Source of the DNA: Ruminococcus sp.
Lineage (GTDB): Bacteria; Bacillota; Clostridia; Oscillospirales; Ruminococcaceae
Reading direction: 5' to 3'
DNA: 64,000 nt
NCBI RefSeq assembly: GCF_024692365.1
Contig: NZ_JAILMR010000130.1
Coordinates: 124,001 to 188,000, forward strand
Shown here one piece after another: positions 63,275-64,000 of the stretch. Each line of letters begins with the position of its first letter. The stretch's first letter is position 1. The position numbers were made by a program, and so were the translations under genes. The notes under the pieces were generated by a model. That model had not been told where the DNA came from. It searched no databases and saw only the letters and a list, made by a program, of their open reading frames with translations.

Positions 63275-64000
63275 TCAAAGCTTAGTTTCTACAAAGATAT
63301 CGTAGATAGACTTAACAGCAGTCTCGAAATCGTTCTCGCTTACGCCGATGATAACATTCAGCTCGCTGGAGCCCTGATCGATCATCTTTACGTTTACGTG
63401 AGAGTGTGCAAGTGCGGAGAATATTCTGCCTGCAGTACCTCTGTTAGCCTTCATTGCTCTGCCCACAACTGCGATAAGTGCCAGATCTGTTTCGATCTCG
63501 ATCATATCGGGGTGGCAGTTTCTGTGAAGACCTGCAAGTATCTCCTGCTCCTTGTCAGCGAATTCTTCCTGAGTAACGATAACAGACATAGTATCGATAC
63601 CGGAAGGCATATGCTCAAAGCTTACGCCGTTCTTCTCAAATACTTCAAGAACTCTTCTGCCGAAACCGAGTTCTGCATTCATCATATCTTTTTCGATATT
63701 GATTACGGTGAAGCCCTTCTTACCTGCGATACCTGTGATGGTGTATGCGGGCTTCTGAGAAGTAGACTCAACTATAAGAGTACCAGGAGCCTCGGGAGCA
63801 TTGGTGTTCTTGATGTTTATAGCAATACCTGCTTTTCTGACAGGGAAGATAGCATCCTCATGGAATACGCTTGCACCCATGTAAGAAAGCTCTCTCAGCT
63901 CCTTATAAGTGATAGTAGTGATAGGAGCGGGATCCTTAACTATTCTGGGGTCTGTTGTCAGGAAACCTGATGTATCAGTCCAGTTCTCATAGAGGTCTGC
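63275..64000 (-). CDS. lysC: Aspartate kinase (5' part cut by window edge)
   Basis: The C-terminal 241 codons of aspartokinase, first step of lysine/threonine/methionine synthesis, continuing past base 64000. The visible part begins ADLYENWTDTSGFLTTDPRIV, the end of the kinase domain with its aspartate-binding region. ITYKELRELSYMGASVFHEDAI follows in two pieces across 63880, then two ACT regulatory domains (ITGIAGKKGFTVINI; LALIAVVGRAM … SSELNVIIGVSE). The ACT pair implies feedback control. No internal start at 63880 is needed, as the frame is continuous to the edge. Confidence 0.96.
   Translation of the reverse strand, partial: ADLYENWTDTSGFLTTDPRIVKDPAPITTITYKELRELSYMGASVFHEDAIFPVRKAGIAINIKNTNAPEAPGTLIVESTSQKPAYTITGIAGKKGFTVINIEKDMMNAELGFGRRVLEVFEKNGVSFEHMPSGIDTMSVIVTQEEFADKEQEILAGLHRNCHPDMIEIETDLALIAVVGRAMKANRGTAGRIFSALAHSHVNVKMIDQGSSELNVIIGVSENDFETAVKSIYDIFVETKL

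Overview
The window reads as one chromosomal segment of a low-to-mid-GC, spore-forming anaerobic Firmicute of the Oscillospiraceae/Ruminococcaceae. I favour a Ruminococcus (R. albus-like) bacterium because of the clostridial single-chain PurL, split transketolase, SpoIIID/YqfC/YqfD/YlbJ/YunB sporulation genes, a GH5 cellulase, and a secreted multidomain protein with a C-terminal FN3-like module. That assignment is inference from gene content. No rRNA, tRNA, CRISPR array, insertion sequence, phage gene or attachment site was recognised. Both edges cut a gene: an unknown C-terminus at the left and aspartate kinase (lysC) at the right.

Layout. (1) 1-8.6 kb: after a partial gene, miaB, a YlbF/YmcA-family gene, mutS, mutL, a possible 32-aa micro-ORF, miaA and hfq. 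This joins tRNA ms2i6A modification, mismatch repair and RNA chaperoning. (2) 8.6-14.2 kb: HlyD-like protein, YggS, SepF, YlmH, DivIVA, LspA and an RluD-type enzyme, the division/cell-wall neighbourhood. (3) 14.2-19.7 kb: HAD phosphatase, split transketolase, YunB and LigA. (4) 19.9-28.6 kb: a 917-aa secreted CotH-kinase protein, a convergent two-gene unit with a DUF815 AAA ATPase, and PurL. (5) 28.7-38.9 kb: Lrp/AsnC regulator, aminotransferase, IspE, a zinc-ribbon membrane protein, a PflX-like radical SAM protein, an HD-domain protein, a YdcF-like protein, DnaD- and DnaC-like replication proteins and a lipase. (6) 38.9-47.7 kb, minus strand: yqfC-yqfD-phoH-ybeY-dgkA-(Nudix-GNAT)-era-yqzL-recO-mutS2, a conserved Firmicute cluster lacking pgpH. 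(7) 47.8-51 kb: YlbJ, SpoIIID and two CmpB-type membrane proteins. (8) 51-64 kb, accessory-like: LacI-fold/GGDEF protein, a GH5-nitroreductase-thioesterase operon, an ABC exporter pair, a TfoX_N protein with an unknown 353-aa partner, glycogen synthase, a TraB/GumN lipoprotein and lysC.

Regulation is unusually legible. Many genes have TTGACA-17-TATAAT promoters and clear hairpin terminators. The most interesting non-coding signals are: a divergent sigma-E-like promoter pair sharing one 14-nt spacer between yqfC and ylbJ; a terminator whose 3' arm contains the yunB ribosome-binding site; a terminator with a promoter nested so that initiation falls inside the hairpin; a 20-nt direct repeat at 31-bp spacing upstream of phoH; and operator-like palindromes at the start sites of glgA, the TraB/GumN gene and the TfoX gene. 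I see no clear multi-gene defence or otherwise wholly new system. The best novelty candidates are these regulatory sites, two very small genes, and a few families of unknown function.
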